Shown in pieces: positions 46,582 to 55,878 of a stretch of DNA of 64,000 bases. The position numbers were made by a program, and so were the translations under genes. The stretch comes from Zoroaster sp. YZ-2022. Taxonomy: Eukaryota > Echinodermata > Asteroidea > Forcipulatida > Zoroasteridae. Location: positions 95,940,809 through 96,004,808 of the forward strand of contig CM055816.1 in assembly GCA_029582265.1 (NCBI GenBank), read 5' to 3'. The notes below the pieces were generated by a model. That model was not told the DNA's origin and ran no database searches. It saw only the letters and a program-made list of their open reading frames with translations. Every line of letters begins with the position of its first letter. Positions within the stretch are counted from its first letter, which is position 1.

Positions 46582-46800
46582 TTAAATTCTAACAAATACG
46601 GGCCTTTAGAACATATTTTTTTGGCATTTGTTAAATTTAATTTTAACACCAACAGCAATCTTTTGACATCAATATATTAACAGATGGTTTTTATATTGGT
46701 TTTAAATTGGAAAACATTTGATAAACTGAAAACATTGTACATTATTATTATTGTTATTTTAAATTCTAACAAATTCGAGGGCTCCTTTTAGAACATTTTT
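46120..46800 (+). repeat. Tandem array of four ~150-190-bp units with (ATT)n
   Basis: Units run AACACCAACAGCAATCTTTT, GACATCAATATATTTACAGA, TGGTTTTTATATTGG, AACTGAAAACATTAAGT, (ATT)n, TTTAAATTCTAACAAAT. Starts are near 46,120, 46,294, 46,457 and 46,644. Two more units lie at 53,400-53,775. Confidence 0.85.
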
Positions 46801-46849
46801 GGCTAGACTGAACACTGGGAATTTGTTTGAACTCACGCAACTGTAATCA

Positions 46850-46955
46850 TTGATGATACTGCACACAACTGAGAACTTTTTCCTCACACAAACTACACAA
46901 AATAAGGTGTGTGCAGTTTGTGGTGGAGGGAGAAAAGCATATTGATGATTTCGTG
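46850..46955 (+). repeat. Fragment of Polinton-like subterminal sequence
   Basis: CACAAACTACACA and GTGTGCAGTTTGTG form a small hairpin around AAATAAGGT. GGAGGGAG and CATATTGATGATTTCG follow, as at 23,020-23,103. It marks a piece of the same terminal family. Confidence 0.55.
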
Positions 46956-47129
46956 TTGTTGAGATACGTCTGGCTTGAATTGAACTCGTGAAATACAACA
47001 TTGGTTTAAATAATTAATCCACCAGTCCGTTAAGGTATAGGTTATTCTAACAAGCCCTTTTTGAAACTTGTTGAAAAAATTGATCATCGAATACATTTGT
47101 TTTTAATACGGGAAAGTGTATTCTGATAA

Positions 47130-47535
47130 AATCGTTCATTGCTGACGTCGTTCTTGTTGGATATCGAAGTGGAAGAAAGTCCCACAATCTTGCTCTTCAT
47201 ATGGTGATTCCCCTCGACATCGATGTAACAAGAAGTAGATGGAATATTGACCGCAGACAGCAGACAAGGGTCCCTGTAGGCGTTGATGATTATATTGAGT
47301 TTTTTTTCCGCGTTGTTCTTGAGAAAATTTTGAACTCGGGTAACTGCGGTGGTAATCCGTAGGAATCAAATACTCCAACACCATCTCTCGTGAAGTATAT
47401 TCCCTACCCAATGTTGTCCTGGTTTCGTATTAGGGTCTGTGTTCACCACAAAGGCACTCCGGACGAGAGATAACTTGTTTGGGAAGTTTATCATATGAAC
47501 AATTTCTGAAAAAATGTTTTGTGTAACGGTCTCTC
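47130..47535 (-). pseudogene. Adenain-like cysteine protease of Polinton
   Basis: Minus-strand pieces in two frames. NTDPNTKPGQHWV (~47,450-47,415) carries the catalytic His region (G-x-H-W). RLQGPLSAVCGQYSIYFLL (~47,290-47,235) carries the catalytic Cys block (VCGQY) of the adenovirus-type C5/Ulp1 protease fold. In Polintons and adenoviruses this enzyme matures capsid proteins. The usual length is about 200 residues; the N-terminal third is unclear. A frame change near 47,412 makes this a relic. It is last in the minus-strand row after the capsid gene, a usual Polinton neighbour. Confidence 0.78.
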
Positions 47536-47539
47536 ATTT

Positions 47540-48910
47540 AAAATAGTGCTAATTTCGAGCTGTCCGAATGGTCTGTGCGTACCCTTCAACTGGCGTAGTC
47601 GAATATGTTTGAGCCTGATCTATTTCCAAAATGTTGTTAAATTCCGCGTAGATGATCACGTTGGCAGTTTCGTAGCGGAGAGGCAAAGTGCATTTCAACC
47701 GTAGGTTTCCGTGTTTGACAAGGTTAAAGTGTCCGCCAGAAGACAGGTCATTGGTGAGATCAAAAGCGTACAGTGCATAGCCCTTGGCGAAACTCTCACG
47801 ACTGATGTCATTGCCTTCATTCTGGTACATTTTATCTGTTCCTGAGAAGAGGGTGTTGTATGCTCTGACGTAATTATTGGACGCATCGAAAAGTTCGGTT
47901 TGAGGGAGTATACGAAATCTGATCTCCATCTGGCACACCGTCAAAAGTTTGCGTTCAGATGCTGAAAGTTGTTGTTCTTCGAGTAGCGTCCGTTGAACGC
48001 TACATTACTCACGCAGCCTATTACAATGCGTGTCGGAAGTTGTCCGGAGAAAAGCGTGATCCTGAGTGAGTGCCAAGTTGCCTTGGGGTACAGAGATCAT
48101 TTTGCAAAGGACGCGTTTGATGGGATACTTTGCAGTTCCCTTTTCTAATGCTTTGCATGACCCAGCATGACCGCGGAGCCACTTTTACTTTTCTGACAAA
48201 CACGGACGCGGCTTGAATCATCACCTTTTTATAGGTAGGGTTGACCCCTGAAGCCATCAGGCAGAAAGCATCACTACCGCGTATAAGTTTGAGTTAAGAT
48301 CCACCCGTTTAGTATGTAACTGTCTTGGGAAGAAAATGTCACCGTGTATGGGAAATCATATCCACCACGCGGCTTCCTTTGATGTATTGATAGCGGGCCT
48401 TGAGTCCCTTGTTGACAGCGTCGTTCTGCCGCTAGGGGATCAGCGGCATCCATTTGTCCAGCTGTATCTTTGTAGAGCAATGAAGAGGAAAGTTGGGAAG
48501 CCTTAGCATCGTGACCATAACTCAGAAGATCTTTCTATCATGGCTCGGTAAGGCATTCTCGGGGTAGAAGCTAACAGATAAGGCGATCGTTCAAGGTCAC
48601 GTCGATCTGACTGAAGAGAGACTGCAAAACAGATTGATCTGACCAACCGAAGAGTCGTCTGTCAGATTCGTACCGTCAGCTTTGACCACTTTGCTTTGAT
48701 ATAGAGTTGTGTTTGGGGAAAGATCAACGTAGTCTTCTCCCGGATCCAGGTATGAAAAATTCAAAGGGCCCTCCATCAGAAATGTTAGCAATGGGATTGA
48801 ATTCAGTCCACGACCCTTCGATACTAGTCTGGGGTGGAGGGGAGAAAATAAATCCAGTTCGGACTTGGTGCACCTGCAGGAATGATCGCAGAAGAGACAT
48901 GCTGATGCCA
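47540..48910 (-). pseudogene. F54H12.2-type capsid-like protein of Polinton/adintovirus (broken)
   Basis: Several minus-strand blocks, in shifting frames, follow the order of the F54H12.2-like family. SELDLFS and GEDYVDLSPNTTLYQ lie near the N-terminus (48,860-48,690), LLYKDTAGQMDAADPL at ~48,480-48,430, a KYPIKRVLCKMISVPQGN block at ~48,135-48,080, and ALYAFDLTNDLSSGGHFN plus VIIYAEFNNILEIDQ at the C-terminus (47,775-47,610). In Polinton-type elements this protein is regarded as a virion structural (capsid-type) component. At least four frame changes show it is dead. The final 131-codon frame (47,549-47,944) is intact. Confidence 0.75.
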
Positions 48911-48914
48911 CAGA

Positions 48915-49985
48915 ATTGTGCAGATAATACTAATCAAAGATGTCAAGGACCTTTTCGCTCTTGCTCGGCATAGAAGTGACCCGTCTGCCTTGTATTTTTC
49001 GTTTATAGACCTGCCACGCGTGACCTCGGGTATTAATACTTTGAGGGCTTGTTTTGTCAGTTGACTTCCCGGCCTCCGGTTTGAAGCTTTGGCTGCTGAT
49101 TTTATATTCTTCCTTTCCAGTGCATCTTGGGCGATGCCAACACCAGTGCGAAGAGCCTGCCGTCCAAACGTCTTCAACCCAGCCTTTAAGAGAGGCATGG
49201 CTGACCTGAACAGGCCTCCCAAGATACCACTGTCCAAAACCGCGCTGCGTGCGAGGTCCTTCAAACCCTTGACCCACTTGCTTGTGTGTAGTAATCTTCT
49301 CAGTATTTAGAGGATAGGGAATGTATTTAAGCTTCTGGCTACAGCGATCAGTTGAAGTACGGTGAGCGCCGCTGTGTCTGAAGCGTAGTTTCACGATGAT
49401 GACCTTACCGTTGATAAATGGAATGGCTCTCGCCTGTGTCGTCTCTTTTATATCTATTTCAATGGTGTCAATGACCTTTTGTTTGTGAGGAATGTAATGA
49501 GGGTTGTCGTATATTTTGAAACGATATTCCATATTTTCTTCCGCGTTCACGATCCGTAATAAAGGTGCCTCTATCACCTACCGTGTTGTACTGATGATAT
49601 TATATACACGAACATGGAGTGAAGTGGATGAACGTCCACGTGCGAGGGGCCATTTGAGACCCGTGATGCTGTCGTCGACATTGAGCCCTAATAATGTCGC
49701 TAATCGGCCGTGAAAATCAAGCTTGCCCCTCCTCGTGTTTTCGTCACAATTTTTGAATGTATTTATTGTACGATATGGTGACTTGTCCGTCGTGATCGAT
49801 GGGGGCTTAAAAGCTGATATAATTTCTTTAGGCGTGGAATAGTAACCTCTGCGATCGAGTGCCCGTGTGGACCCTGTTCCAGCGTACATAACACATAATT
49901 GTCACCTGATACATTTGAGCCAACGGTGTGGATAGACGAACTCGACTATGGTAACTTCCCATTCTCCCGTTAACGTGAGAGGGAA
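48915..49985 (-). pseudogene. Polinton structural protein with GGLFRS segment (broken)
   Basis: On the minus strand the frame begins around 49,975 with a GEWEV...FVYPHRW-like stretch. It passes LATLLGLNVDD (~49,700) and then YRFKIYDNPHYIPHKQ and GKVIIVKLRFR (49,530-49,385). It ends with GILGGLFRSAMPLLKAGLKT, a glycine/hydrophobic segment, and a basic tail (49,225-48,930). These pieces, in this order, recur in Polinton/Maverick loci of invertebrates. The GGLFRS helix suggests a membrane-active or minor virion role, which is inference. Frame shifts near 49,575 and 49,300 break it. Confidence 0.62.
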
Positions 49986-50435
49986 GGGCAATTTACAAAG
50001 AAGTGAGCCAAAGTGTTGTTGGGATGAACATTCATCGAGCTATTGCTTGGGAGCGTCACGTAAAATGTGGCTCCATGATTCATTCGTTTGCTTAAATGGC
50101 ACACATGGCTGACGTCCTGGTCGTCTTTGTAGAGCGTGCATCTTGACACCCAGCTATTGAATTTTTCCGGATATCCAACCCATTTCACCAAGTATTCTAG
50201 GTTCCCCGTCGCCTTCTGGGTTTTTGTATTTTTCAACTTTGTACAGGTCGTCCTTCTGAACTGCATGTTGTAGTTCTGTCAGAAAGTTCTCTCTCAAATT
50301 CTCTCTCCCCTTATCGTTCAACGTGTACACAGGGGAAGGGCAGGGATTCTGCGCTGATGGTAAAACAGTTCGGTGGTCCAGCCTGTTTAACACCTTTATG
50401 GAAAGGCTCATGGCGGCCATGCTTAGATGCGTGAA
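49985..50435 (-). pseudogene. Polinton integrase C-terminus with chromodomain
   Basis: The minus-strand blocks are PVYTLNDKGRENLRENFLTE (~50,330-50,270), then DDLYKVEK and GNLEYLVKWVGYPEKFNSWV, a chromodomain, ending near 50,130. This matches the C-terminal end of F54H12.3-type Maverick integrases. It is separated from the catalytic part by promoter cassette 2 and a short stretch of unrelated reading frames, so the integrase was rearranged or a separate gene start was inserted here. Confidence 0.75.
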
Positions 50436-50544
50436 CTGCGTATTCCCAAACCCTTCGAACTTGAAGACAGTTTTTAGGGGGTTGAGTCAGGTGGGCAGAG
50501 CCTGTCTCTTATTCCGATCGACATTGGGGCAGTATTGACTGGAC

Positions 50545-50615
50545 GCTGGGGTGGATTTTATACTACTTGTGAAAAACGAAATGATCATAGCCAGAAAGTG
50601 CAATGCGGGAGGACC
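50545..50615 (-). promoter_or_regulatory. Promoter cassette 2, minus-strand copy
   Basis: The same elements as at 45,910-45,985: CTCCCGCATTGC, CTTTCTGGCTA, and GTATAAAATCCACCCC with the TATA box at ~50,562. A minus-strand ATG lies ~38 bp downstream at 50,524. Two copies of one cassette before different sequences suggest a shared (late-type) promoter of the element. Confidence 0.6.
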
Positions 50616-51480
50616 TTTTGTATAATACTGGTATACGTGTTGTTGGTCCGAAATATTTCTCCCATTTTTGTGTCTTCAGTGTGTCTCTGTTAAATCTCTC
50701 AACAATGCTGGCTTTGGTTTCATTATTGGTAGTGAAGAGAAGTAGACTATTGTTTTCTTGAGAAAAAGACTGAAACTTTTCATTGATAAATTGGTACCCC
50801 TTATCGGTCTGAAGTGCAGACCGCGCTTTCTTCCTCCTTTAAAATCTTTTGAAGTGCTTTCAAAAAGTTGTCCCCTTTTTATCTTTCAGAGGACCACTGA
50901 CCCACGCATACTTCGAAAAGACATCGATGCACGTCAAAGCAAACACCTGTCTCCAAAATTTCGATTGTGTTTCTTTTGAGCGAGGACACATTCACCAAAT
51001 CTGCTCGCCTATTGGTGATCGATGCGTACTTCGGACCCTATTTCTTTTAAAATTTCTCCGTATTGGTTTGTGCAACGTGTGTAGGTCGGCTGTTCCCGCA
51101 AACCATACAGTTATCTCGTTTCTTTGTGACATTGATGCCAGTCTCGACTGCAGCGTTGCGGTAAAATACAGCTCCACACCAACCAAAGGCGGCGGGGTGT
51201 TTGGGGTCGTAATAATTTTCAGGGTATGCTCGCCATCGGTAAAATCCGAGTTTGTAATGATGACGGTGCTTTGACAACAAGCCCATGTGCACGGATTTTC
51301 TTAAGAAAGTGTTGGGGTCCACGAATGGATCCCTCGAGGACAACAGTCCATGGGTGAACGAAAACACAAATGACAAGAAAAGACCTGATACATCTTTTAA
51401 TATGGAGTCCATTCCTGGGTGGCTTTGTTTTACGGTTCTCTTCTTTTTCTTCACCTTCGAAGGGGAAGGGGTGATAGATG
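50616..51480 (-). pseudogene. Polinton integrase, N-terminal and catalytic parts (broken)
   Basis: On the minus strand a basic leader (51,450) is followed by a degenerate N-terminal domain with YYDPKHPAAFG (~51,220). LHTLHKPIRRNFKRNRVRST (~51,085-51,030) comes before the catalytic core. LTCIDVFSKYAWVSGPLK (~50,950-50,890) and ETKASIVERFNRD (~50,715-50,675) are rve-type integrase signatures. The enzyme inserts the linear genome and makes 6-bp duplications in known Polintons. Frame changes near 51,050, 50,900 and 50,760 inactivate it. The line TNNTY (~50,645) is followed at once by promoter cassette 2. Confidence 0.8.
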
Positions 51481-51900
51481 TGTAGCTTCGGTAAACACGA
51501 GGTAGACCGAACGACTCCTCAGGGTAAATTCTTCTTTCAGCTCTCAGCTTTTAAATTCTAGTAGGATAGTAAGACGGGTTCTTGTTCTAACTTGGGTGGT
51601 TCTCCGGGTGTTCGCTCTAACTTGGCTGGTCTTTTGGATTCATCAACTATTCATTTGTGTTCATGGTTAAAGGGGCCTTCCTTCGCCGATTTAAAAAAAT
51701 GGTGCACCTCTGAAGTGTCTGATGATACAGCTTCATTTTTCTTCGTCTGGTGATATCCTGCAAGTTTCGAGCAGAGTCCTCATGTTCGTCCAAACCGTGC
51801 ACGTGCACTACACACGCGTTGTTGGAGTTTGTTCAAGCAGTCTTGCAGCTTGCAGTTGCAGAAAAATGAGAACAAGTACCATTTTCTTGGTGTGCAAAAT
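51481..51900. other. No gene between integrase and small protein
   Basis: No domain on either strand. A loose repeat of 'ttctaacttgg(g/c)tggt' lies at 51,585-51,635. Confidence 0.4.
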
Positions 51901-51902
51901 CG

Positions 51903-52240
51903 TTACTTGAAGAGCAGACCGGCAAGTGCACTCAGAATAGGGTGCAGCAATGCACCCAGGAATCCACCTTTTGATGAAGAATTTTGTCTTCTTCTGGACG
52001 CTAAGTTTTTGCGGCGAGGGCTCTGATGTGATGCTTTGTATTTTTTAGTTTTCTTTTTGTCGGCGGGTTTCAGACTTATGTTCCCTATTAGTGATGTTGA
52101 GGGCACACCTGGCCTGTCATATCACGTTGATAAGTTCTTTACTGGCTCCCCTGGATCAATCACACCCTGACGTTGCTGTTTGGTATTTCCCTTGTTAGGG
52201 ATTTGTAGGTACGGAGCGTGGTTCCGCACGCAGTTAGACA
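51903..52240 (-). pseudogene. Small basic Polinton protein with GGFLGALL tail
   Basis: The minus-strand frame starts MSNCVRNHAPYLQIPN (52,240) and continues to a very basic segment (KKKTKKYKAS...RRKNLASRRRQ). It ends KGGFLGALLHPILSALAGLL, a short hydrophobic tail. A similar basic-then-GGFLGALL layout is common to small proteins in Polinton/adintovirus loci and recalls small virion core peptides. A stop near 52,117 (NLST*YD) interrupts it. Function is not established. Confidence 0.6.
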
Positions 52241-52299
52241 TTTTCAAATGAACACGTGCTCGATCCCCTACTTCATTTATATACCCTTCGACATACACA

Positions 52300-52920
52300 A
52301 TTGGGTTCTCACCCGGAAAATGTGGGTCCTTAGTCTCATTTCCCGGACGTTTTCGGGTTTTTGATCAATGAAAAGGTAAACCGTAGGGTGGTAAAGCGGC
52401 ATCTCGGTAGGCTTCGACCATGAACTTTGATTTTGTGGGACATTTGTTTTGCCAGATGGTTTATCTGGGAAGCGTCCCTAGATTTTAAGAGAGGATCAGG
52501 TAATGTGCGTTGAGACTAATCGTGTGCATTTCTTTTGCCCTGATGAAATAACTTTTGGAGAATCAACACAATGGAAAGATTTCATCGCGATGACCCTTCT
52601 GTAAAAGCCCGGTAATCCGTGTTTGCTGCTGCCAGTTTCAGATATGAGATCATCGATCACCATCATATTGTTCATGGATCGATGTATTTTCGTATGAAGG
52701 TCATCTGGAATACCTTCCCACAAATTGTATATCACGAACCACGTTTGCCAAAATGAGCGTAAGCATGTTGAAATCTCCGTAGCACCACACGATGTTGTTC
52801 TGGTGGAGGTTCGATGACCTTTTCATCCGCTGGAACCAGCAAACGTTTTACGAACTGAGTTTGTTGCCTGAGCTGGTTGGTCCTGCATATCGTTATCATG
52901 GTGAAGGGATGTTTCATTTG
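52300..52920 (-). pseudogene. Polinton genome-packaging ATPase (FtsK/HerA type, broken)
   Basis: On the minus strand the start is MKHPFTMI (52,917), followed by a damaged Walker A area and FVKRLLVPADEKVIEPPPEQ. Next are AYAHFGKRGS, then NNMMVIDDLISET (Walker B-like, ~52,660), KSKFMVEAYRDA and a LRTHIFPGE-type end (~52,440-52,310). This order matches the A32-like packaging ATPase of Polintons and adintoviruses, which pumps DNA into capsids. The Walker A P-loop is shifted out of frame and several frame changes follow. Confidence 0.78.
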
Positions 52921-53039
52921 GTGGGTTCATAGTATGAAATGAATACAGAGAGGATTTGTAACTGGTTTAAGTATGACCTAGCTTTTAGGAAATAAATAAG
53001 TCAGATAACATACTTTTTTTTTTTCTTTCCTTTTTTTTT

Positions 53040-53350
53040 TCACAAGAACAGACCAATAATTTATTTCAACTGCAACCCAAAAGGAATAATAAATATAGAA
53101 CAAAAAAAAATATGCACAAACATGTTTTAAATTACATAAATTTGTTCCTCCACATTTTCTCTCTGCACACAGCACTGCGCACTCCCTCCACACAAATTGC
53201 ACACAAAATCATCAAATTTTTTATGGCAATCCTCTCCCTTAATGTGCAAACTCCTCCCTCATAAAGTGCAAACTCCTTCACATGAACCACTGCACTGTGG
53301 TGGACTACCATTACAAACTGCACAAAAATCACTGCAGACAAATTACACTA
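53040..53350 (+). repeat. Mosaic of element-derived repeats
   Basis: AGAACAGACCAATAATTTAT at 53,046 repeats 42,947. ACTCCCTCCACACAAATTGC at ~53,186 repeats the T1 array. CATTACAAACTGCACAAAAA TCACTGCAGACAAA at ~53,309 repeats the T1 hairpin loop (22,388). These are scrambled terminal pieces of the virus-like element. Confidence 0.75.
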
Positions 53351-53379
53351 AAAGAACGACTCAGCATGAAGCTATTCAA

Positions 53380-53698
53380 GTATGATTTGTTAAATTTAAT
53401 TTTTAACACTAACAGCAATCTTTTGACATCAATATATTTACAGATGGTTTTTTTATATTGGTTTTAAATTGAAAACATTTGATAAACTGAAAACATTAAG
53501 TATTATTATTATTATTATTATTATTGTTATTGTAAATTTAAATTGTAAATTGGGGCCTTTGAACATTTTGGCATTTGTTAAATTTAATTTTAACATAATC
53601 AACAGCAATCTTTGACACTCAATATATTAACAGATGGTTTGTTATATTGGGGTTTTAAAATTCGAAAACATTTGATAAACTGAAAACATTAATTATTA

Positions 53699-53753
<55 letters not shown>

Positions 53754-53775
53754 TTAAATTCTAACAAATTGGGGC
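53380..53775 (+). repeat. Two more units of the (ATT)n tandem family
   Basis: Same unit as 46,120-46,800. The (ATT)n tract in the second unit has grown to about 60 bases (53,698-53,752). Confidence 0.85.
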
Positions 53776-53783
53776 TCAGAACA

Positions 53784-53975
53784 TTGAGTCTTTAATTCAT
53801 TGAGTTCTTACTCATTGAGTTCTTTACTCATTGATCTTTTACTCATTGAGTCTTTACTCATTGAGTCTTTACTCATTCAGTCTTTACTCACTGAGTTCTC
53901 TATCATTGAATCTTTACCTCATTGAATCTTTACTCATTGAGTCTTTACCATTGAATCTTTTACTCAATCAATCGA
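53784..53975 (+). repeat. Minisatellite TCATTGAGTCTTTAC
   Basis: About twelve imperfect copies of a ~16-bp unit (ACTCATTGAGTCTTT). It abuts the end of the inverted zinc-finger gene copy. Confidence 0.88.
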
Positions 53976-53989
53976 GATTAAGCATCAGA

Positions 53990-55245
53990 GATTCAACAGA
54001 ATGTTATTTCGCTGGGGCAGTATATTGTTAAGGATGCTTCCTCATTGTGGATCTTCTGTGCAACGACTTCCACAGGCTGGGCAAGAGGGGCCGTTTCACC
54101 TTGGTAATTCGATCTCTTCACCTAATTGCCCTCTCATGTCGCGTCGCACGAACCTGATGGATGATTTTTCCTATGTCTATTTAGACCTATCCATTCGACT
54201 GAAGCGATTTTTCACAGGTTGAACAGGACAAAGTTGATGTTTTTTGTGCTGTGTTTTTTCATGACGCCTTTAGGGTTGTCGGTGCGCGTAACAGCTTTCT
54301 TCACAGTAAACATTGGAAAAAATTACTGTGTGGAACACATCATTCTGGCAAGGAAAAAAAATAGTCAAAAATACTACTGGGCCCTTGTATAAAACATTTT
54401 TGATAATTTAAGTTTTCTACAAAAGATCATTCAAAATTTAAAATTGTCTCAGTTTCACTCACCATTGGAACTTCGAGGTCGCTGCTGCTAATTTTCAACC
54501 ACACTAATGGGGAGGAGACGCTGCACATCTTCAGCCACAAACGGACTGCTCTCCCTTCCTAATATTGAAATAATAATAATAATAATAATAAACAATAATC
54601 AATACAATACACAATAATATACATCTTTCCTGGCATCTCAAAAACTTCAGTGTAAAGCCATTCCTTTTTAATAGACCGCCCCTACATCCTTAAAAAATAA
54701 TATTTGTAAAAAATAAATAGCATAACCTCTAATTTCTTCACGCATTCAAAATAGCAAAATGAAGGGCGCCCCTTATTTATGAAAAATATTTGACGGACAA
54801 ATAATAGTAACCCTACCCTCTTTAATCGTATCAAATCATATCAACATGCCTCCACCCATGCTCACACCTTTATCAATATTTAAAATAAAAATTAAAAAAA
54901 CAGTAAACTAATACTAAAATATCCTACGGCATGTAGTCAGGACCTAATTCTTAATCGTTAATGATTTTTATGATGAGGTTGTTCTCATCTACAAGAAAAT
55001 ACAAAGAAAAGAAAAGAAAAGAAAAGAAATGAAATCTTCCTACCTCATCGACTATCCATTCTCCCAACAGTTCATCCACTATTTGTTGGATTGCCTCCTC
55101 CTCCTCCCTCCTGCGTGATGCGGTAGGGTGTGAACTGTTAAAGGGTCAGTATTTATCTTTTAGCAGCTCGTCATCGATTAGCTGCGACAGCGTCGGATCC
55201 CCTGACTCGAAAAATGGCCAATTCAATCTCAAGAAAACCCTCCAT
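53990..55245 (-). pseudogene. Inverted, broken copy of the C2H2 zinc-finger gene
   Basis: The minus strand from 55,245 matches 28,166-29,408 through exon 1, intron 1, exon 2, intron 2 and part of exon 3. Exon 1 has lost most of one internal unit and has in-frame stops. Exon 3 has only one or two damaged fingers plus the last CSTCEKS...RMD finger, which here continues into an RHRKNHPSG-like end missing in the plus copy, and a SCPACGSRC pair. The intron sequences are conserved too, so this is a DNA-level duplicate. It lies directly behind promoter cassette 1 and terminus T3. Confidence 0.8.
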
Positions 55246-55257
55246 AGTCCAGAGAAT

Positions 55258-55443
55258 TAATGAAAATATTGGCGAAAATATGAGTTTGAATTAAAATTTC
55301 GTCTTTTTATAATTTCTACCATCCTTCGCGTCGCCGAAACAACCAATCACAAAGAGTGTGTGGTTGCTCCATAAACAACGCACAAACATTCAACCAATCA
55401 ACGATGTCCATTCTATTTTAAGACACGACATGTCTTATACGCT
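55258..55443 (-). promoter_or_regulatory. Promoter cassette 1, copy upstream of the zinc-finger copy
   Basis: The homolog of 44,905-45,083, with the two CCAAT-type boxes, TTTATGGAGCAACCACACAC, and a TATAAAAAG at ~55,312-55,304. The TATA lies ~65 bp before the ATG at 55,245. Confidence 0.72.
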
Positions 55444-55668
55444 CCAGTTTGGCACATTTCCAATTTGATGGGAAACGACCAAGACAGACGAATTTGTTCA
55501 ACGCGCGCGCCCTTGGCCAAAAATTTGTGGTTGGACGGTGTGCAGTATTTTGTGAGGAGGGAGTAAGTATTTTGTGTGCCGTTTGTGTGGAGGGAGTAGT
55601 GTAGTATTTGTGTGGAGTTGGGACGCGCGCGCCCAGACGTGTCTCACGCGCGCGCCCTTGACCAAAAA
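55444..55668. repeat. GC-rich subterminal region of T3
   Basis: Contains CACGCGCGCGCCCTTG, ACGCGCGCGCCCAGACGTGT and GGAGGGAGTAAGTATTTTGT, all shared (inverted) with 22,700-22,900 behind T1. Confidence 0.75.
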
Positions 55669-55878
55669 TGTATGCAGCAAATTGACCTGCGCTTGTGGAG
55701 GAGTTGGAGGTGGATTGTGGAGGCCCCAACGCGCGCGCGCCTCTTGACTGGTCAGATAGGTGTAGCATTTGGAGCCCAGCAGAGTGGAGTTGGAGAAGCG
55801 ATCCAGTGCCCACCTCAATCCCACCTCCTCCAACCCGCCACATAGTCTTGCAGGTCAATTTGCTGCACACATACTACT
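55669..55878 (-). repeat. Terminus T3: terminal hairpin ending CATACTACT
   Basis: Outer arms 55,669-55,690 and 55,850-55,871 pair at 21 of 22 positions (CAGCAAATTGACCTGC core). Inner, looser pairing is GAGTTGGAGGTGGATTG with CAATCCCACCTCCTCCAAC. The loop includes (GC)n. The end reads AGTAGTATGTGTG on the minus strand, as at T1 and T2. The right flank is the 5' part of the L2-like LINE. Confidence 0.78.

Noticed and set aside
54001..54222. 73-codon plus-strand frame
   Set aside because: It is the reverse of the zinc-finger gene copy, which explains the conservation.
22322..55878. T1 and T3 as the two ends of a single 33-kb element
   Set aside because: Orientation fits, but the 6-bp flanks (ccggtg and aatctc) differ, the interior holds unrelated genes and a third end (T2), and the left flank is LTR-like while the right flank is a LINE.
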